64,000 nt of DNA from assembly GCA_933228895.1 (NCBI GenBank), contig OW121856.1, forward strand, positions 105,871,027 through 105,935,026, written 5' to 3'. This document shows positions 62,770-64,000 of the stretch, one piece after another. Position numbers and translations under genes: made by a program. The notes beneath the pieces were generated by a model that searched no databases, was not told the origin of the DNA, and saw only the letters and a list, made by a program, of their open reading frames with translations. Source of the DNA: Platycnemis pennipes (Eukaryota; Arthropoda; Insecta; Odonata; Platycnemididae). Within the stretch, counting starts at the first letter, position 1. Every line of letters begins with the position of its first letter.

Positions 62770-62912
62770 TCTTCAATCTTCTCGTCTTAGTCTTAAATGA
62801 ATAAACTCATTTAACTAAATGCCAAGACGTTATTTTTACTGATGACGCTGAACATTATTGGGAACTCTTGACTTACTATGGTAGACTTGACCGTGGTCAT
62901 AAAATTATATAA
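62770..62912 (+). mobile_element. nLTR-A coding fragment
   Basis: Corresponds to ..LNKLI.LNAKTLFLLMTLNI, YYGRLDRGHKII with frameshifts; followed directly by nLTR-B. Confidence 0.65.
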
Positions 62913-62914
62913 AA

Positions 62915-63382
62915 ATAAGGAATCTAGGTGCCACAATCAATAAAGATGCATCATGGGGAGGACACATCCGTGAAATATGCGGCCGAACGAAGAGAAAGCT
63001 AGGATTTATGAAAAGAGTACTTGGGAAATCTGATGAGAAGACAAAAGAGCGATGTTACTTTCAACTAGTTAGGCCCCACCTTGAGTATGCAGCCAGTTTA
63101 TGGGATGCTAATGAATTAGGTTTGATCAGAGAACTAGACAGTAGGCAGCGTATAACAGCTAGGTTTGTTAAAAGGTGTTACGATAGGTTGAGTAGCGTTT
63201 CAGAATTAATAAAAGAATTAGGGTGGGAATCATTATCAGATCGTAGATTAAAGTACATATTTAATCTATTAGAGAAATTTCAATCGGATAGCTTTACTGA
63301 AAATGTTAGGCACATATTAAAAACACCAGCGTATTATGCTAGATTCCACCAGATACATAAGATTAGAGAGATAGATTGTCGT
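62915..63382 (+). pseudogene. nLTR-B coding part without its own 3' UTR
   Basis: NLGATINKDASWGGHIREIC, then a frameshift, then the 174-codon frame at 63008-63532: KRVLGKSDEKTKERCYFQLV, ELDSRQRITARFVKRCYDRL, ELIKELGWESLSDRRLKYIF and KTPAYYARFHQIHKIREIDC. At 63382 the coding sequence jumps directly to the 3' hairpin, losing the last 25 codons and the 3' UTR. Confidence 0.9.
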
Positions 63383-63455
63383 AGTGAATGCTTGGTGATC
63401 TTCACCCCCTGCCACACACCCTCGTGGTGGCTTGCAGGGTATCGTGTAGTTGTAG
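63383..63455 (+). mobile_element. nLTR-B/C 3' end
   Basis: AGTGAATGCTTGGTGATCTT, hairpin, ATCGTGTAGTTGTAGATATA tail, joined internally to the preceding coding piece. Confidence 0.85.
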
Positions 63456-63532
63456 ATATAGATAAAATTAGGGAAATTCATTGTCTAACCGACCGATTGA
63501 AGATGTCTTCCTTTCCTTGTGTAATTAGGTGA
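63456..63532 (+). mobile_element. nLTR-A coding-end fragment
   Basis: AAAATTAGGGAAATTCATTG encodes DKIREIHCLTDRLKMSSFPC, the nLTR-A coding end, in frame with the previous pieces. Confidence 0.7.
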
Positions 63533-63740
63533 ACGTTATGCTGTGAATGCCTACATTCAATAGTTTAGACAAAAGTTTATCAATAGGTAGCCTATTTAGC
63601 TATATTACGGCATTAAAAATAACAGTGCGTTTATGAATGCAAACTCCGCTTATTTAAAATTCCTAAACTTAACTTCAAACTACCTTTTCAACTAACTATA
63701 ACTTTTTCAACTAATTCAACGATGATGATGAGGTATATTT

Positions 63741-64000
63741 TAATTTACCTCATCATCATCATCATCATTGGTCAACAATCCTAGGATTGGTTTGACGCAT
63801 CTTTCCACTCGATTCTTCTATCGGCTAACCTTTTCATTGTGACGTAATTCTTCTCTTTTACATCCTTCACAATTGGCTCCATACACCTCATACGAGGCCT
63901 GCCTTTGCCACTCTTCCCGTTCACTTTTCCCTCGACGATAGTCTTCATCAGACCATCAAGTCTCAAGATATGGCCGATTAAGTTGTCCCTTCTTCTTTTT
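63741..64000 (-). pseudogene. RTE-1 3' end, continuing past the window
   Basis: Minus strand. Tail CATCATCATCATCATCATTG, then ..KRLADRRIEWKDASNQS and MRLDGLMKTIVEGKVNGKSG in a frame from 63966. A hairpin with ATGATGATGAGGTA (63722-63735) precedes the tail. Confidence 0.9.

Noticed and set aside
62840..62850. CTGATGA in ..ACTGATGACGCTGAAC
   Set aside because: nLTR-A coding end (..TDDV..); no stem II or GAAA partner.

Overview
The window is nuclear DNA from a repeat-rich eukaryote, most likely an arthropod. It is AT-rich, has no operons or dense coding, and is packed with decayed non-LTR retrotransposons, DNA transposons and MITEs. I cannot name the species from sequence alone. I found no intact host gene; one 252-bp open stretch at 49150 looks like a possible internal exon.

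The dominant component is three related CR1/L2-like (Jockey-superfamily-like) non-LTR families, called here nLTR-A, nLTR-B and nLTR-C. Their copies are 5'-truncated, often broken, and lie on both strands. All three end in the same 3' signal: a hairpin built from CCCTGC..CACC / GGTG..GCAGGG, then a short (GTAGAT)n tail. They differ in the end of the reverse transcriptase ORF (A: ..DLSWGKHIREIMGQANRK; B: ..GRHIREICGRAKRK; C: ..MSWGTHIREMTSEANR) and in the 3' UTR. The best copies are 57151-58605 (A, minus), 31784-33188 (B, minus) and 51380-52292 (C, plus). Two RTE-like families ending in (GATGAT)n form a second layer (best copy 47865-48960), and one jockey-like 3' piece lies at 1440-1985.

DNA transposons are nested with these. 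A hAT element (4902-7561) has an 8-bp target duplication and a decayed transposase. A 3.5-kb element (34623-38150) has about 503-bp, nearly identical terminal inverted repeats and a broken transposase of a family I recognise but cannot assign to a superfamily. A pogo-like remnant (31060-33353) is split by an nLTR-B copy. Two MITEs (16372-17134 and 52802-53487) have TWA duplications. A roughly 775-bp MITE is present three times, a roughly 240-bp repeat twice in opposite orientation, and tRNA-derived SINE pieces are scattered through the window.

The most interesting signal is a set of three small foldback insertions (7647-7898, 25339-25554, 43669-43834). Each carries a hammerhead-ribozyme-like core (CTGANGA, stem II, GAAA, very short stem III that is self-complementary or nearly so, GTT or GTC). 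Each is bounded by an 8-13 bp direct repeat. They resemble the hammerheads known from Penelope-like retroelements, but sit in compact inverted-repeat units.

Segments between repeats (for example 11806-12788, 13349-14283, 19098-19857, 23958-24689, 27376-29220, 41086-41900, 45974-46574, 53491-54881, 62176-62760) hold GC-richer single-copy-looking sequence in which I see no convincing gene.
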